NCBI GenBank assembly: GCA_002435365.1
Contig: DJMM01000083.1
Coordinates: 1 to 44,283, forward strand
DNA: 44,283 nucleotides
Direction: 5' to 3'
Source of the DNA: Ignavibacteriales bacterium UBA6490
GTDB lineage: Bacteria > Bacteroidota > Ignavibacteria > Ignavibacteriales > Ignavibacteriaceae
Shown: positions 43,130 through 44,283 of the stretch, piece by piece
How the letters are laid out: the number at the start of each line of letters is the position of its first letter
How positions within the stretch are numbered: the stretch's first letter is position 1
The notes under the pieces: model-generated
Databases searched by the model: none
Seen by the model: only the letters and a program-made list of their open reading frames with translations
Told to the model about the DNA's origin: nothing
Program-made: the position numbers and the translations under genes

Positions 43130-44283
43130 ATGTTAAAATTATTCTCCACACTTTGTATTACTCTTCTTTTTACAGCATCTGTTTTCCCGCAGTGGCAAAT
43201 GTTAAATCCCACACCTTCATCGGAAACCTCGTTCATGGGATCAGCATACGGGGCGGATAAATATATGACTGTAACCCAGTTTCTCGGTCACACCTTGTTT
43301 ACTGCAGACGGCGGTACAACCTGGAATACTATTCCGATAAATACCACACGGGTCTTAAGATCGGCATTTTTTGTCAATGAAAATACTGCCTGGATTGCCG
43401 GCGCATTTGAGGCGTTGTTCAAAACAACCGACGGCGGTTTTACATGGACACAGGTACCTGCAATCGACACCACCAAATACGATGTTTTCTTCCTTAATGA
43501 AAATAACGGATGGTGCGCAGGATTCTATGGTTTTATTGAGAAGACCACAAACGGCGGCGCATCATGGGAATCGAAATCTATTACTTCCCTCTCCACCAAA
43601 ACTCTATACGGTATTTGTGCTACCGATAATAATAATGTTTATGTTGCCGGAAGTACAAGCACTTTATATAAATCCACAAACGGCGGCGATAGCTGGAGTC
43701 CTATGACGGCCCCATTTGTAAGTACCGATCTTAAAGAAATAAGATTTACTTCACCATCAACAGGTTTTGTTGTGGGCGGATCATCAAGAATTGCCAAAAC
43801 AACCGATGCCGGCGCTTCCTGGATACAGGTAAATGCTGGTGCATCTGTACAGTTGTGGTCGCTTTCATTTAACAGCTCCGGTACAACGGGTCTTGCCTCC
43901 GGTGCTTCAAGTACTCTGCTTAGAACAACAAACAGCGGAGACAGCTGGACACCTGTAACCGGATTTCCAACCGGAATAACATTTTATTCTGTACGTTTCG
44001 GAACCGATAATATTGCATATCTCTCTGGCAGCAACGGTTATTATTTCAAATCAACCGACGCCGGTGCTAGCTGGACTGAATTAAGCACTCATTTTACTAC
44101 ATCTTCAATAAACGATGTCAGCTTTGCCGATAATTCAACCGGCTATATTGTCGGAATTAACGGCTTTATTGCAAAATCAACTGATGGCGGACACAGCTGG
44201 ACACAGCAGACATCTACCTTTACCGGCGAAATAAATGAAGTGATTGCACCATCTCCCAATGTTGCTGTTGCCGGATGCGACGG
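43130..44283 (+). CDS. secreted Asp-box/YCF48-like repeat protein, N-terminal part (cut by window edge)
   Basis: Open frame from the ATG at 43130 to the right edge with no stop, at least 384 residues. A signal peptide (1-21, cleavage before Gln) is followed by WQMLNPTPS, typical of YCF48-like proteins. At least eight Asp-box type repeats follow at 35-50 residue spacing, each ending in T(D/N)(G/A/S)GxxW (TADGGTTW, TTDGGFTW, TTNGGASW, STNGGDSW, TTDAGASW, TTNSGDSW, STDAGASW, STDGGHSW). These predict a beta-propeller (BNR/sialidase-like). Related proteins in Ignavibacteria and Bacteroidota usually end with a type IX secretion sorting domain, which would lie past the edge and cannot be seen. Confidence 0.85.
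   Translation, partial: MLKLFSTLCITLLFTASVFPQWQMLNPTPSSETSFMGSAYGADKYMTVTQFLGHTLFTADGGTTWNTIPINTTRVLRSAFFVNENTAWIAGAFEALFKTTDGGFTWTQVPAIDTTKYDVFFLNENNGWCAGFYGFIEKTTNGGASWESKSITSLSTKTLYGICATDNNNVYVAGSTSTLYKSTNGGDSWSPMTAPFVSTDLKEIRFTSPSTGFVVGGSSRIAKTTDAGASWIQVNAGASVQLWSLSFNSSGTTGLASGASSTLLRTTNSGDSWTPVTGFPTGITFYSVRFGTDNIAYLSGSNGYYFKSTDAGASWTELSTHFTTSSINDVSFADNSTGYIVGINGFIAKSTDGGHSWTQQTSTFTGEINEVIAPSPNVAVAGCD

Noticed and set aside
1..44283. CRISPR array, prophage or integrative element
   Set aside because: No regularly spaced repeats of CRISPR type, no integrase, transposase or phage genes; the tRNA-Lys has no adjacent integrase or duplicated 3' end that I could see.

Overview
The window looks like chromosomal DNA from a Gram-negative bacterium of the Bacteroidota/Chlorobiota side of the FCB group, most likely Ignavibacteria-like. 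This is inference from several features: many lipoproteins with short lipobox signals, signal peptides ending in Phe-Ala-Gln, a golvesin-domain amidase, YCF48-type Asp-box repeats, a HEAT + DUF4097 pair, a DksA-like protein with a lysine-rich tail, and moderate, slightly AT-biased composition. No rRNA, CRISPR array, phage or intact insertion sequence was seen. There is one tRNA gene.

Left part (1-6.3 kb). A HEAT-repeat protein cut by the left edge overlaps a DUF4097 protein, a pairing usually seen in envelope-stress sigma/anti-sigma operons. Convergent to it is a long SppA-type protease with an extra beta-rich N-terminal region. On the + strand follow an MlaF-like ABC ATPase without its usual partners and an EamA-family transporter.

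Housekeeping block (6.3-16.2 kb, all minus strand). In transcription order: yggS, divIVA, purine nucleoside phosphorylase, a membrane/coiled-coil protein, ileS, a dksA-like gene, lspA, an rluD-family gene and cysS. Apart from the two inserted genes, the order matches the Bacillus subtilis ylmE...divIVA-ileS-ylyA-lspA-ylyB block. IleRS is of the type 2 class and carries the swapped GIHH form of the HIGH motif. A 443-bp non-coding stretch with three 11-bp-spaced direct repeats lies upstream of yggS.

Middle (16.6-21.8 kb). A large lipoprotein amidase with golvesin-like and fibronectin III-like regions, a membrane-anchored class III nucleotide cyclase with unusual active-site residues, a small membrane protein, and tRNA-Lys(TTT) with its terminator.

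Pilus and signalling locus (21.9-38.6 kb). This is the most coherent and unusual system here. A minus-strand run encodes a very small atypical pilin, PilC, PilB, PilT, a PilM-PilN fusion, a PilO protein with a PilP-like C-terminus, a short PilQ-type secretin, a stand-alone receiver, a triple-receiver hybrid histidine kinase, and a receiver joined to a histidine-box domain without an ATPase. Facing it is a + strand pair: a sigma-54 activator (NtrC type) and a hybrid kinase. A sigma-54-like -24/-12 element lies upstream of the pilin gene, so the neighbouring activator may control pilin expression. The pilin lacks the usual prepilin motif (no Phe+1/Glu+5), and no prepilin peptidase is present in the window.

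Right part (38.5-44.3 kb). A 1.08-kb AT-rich non-coding region with palindromes, two small lipoproteins (one with a PEGA domain), a DUF885-type metallopeptidase lipoprotein, a two-helix membrane protein, and the N-terminal part of a secreted Asp-box repeat protein that runs off the right edge.
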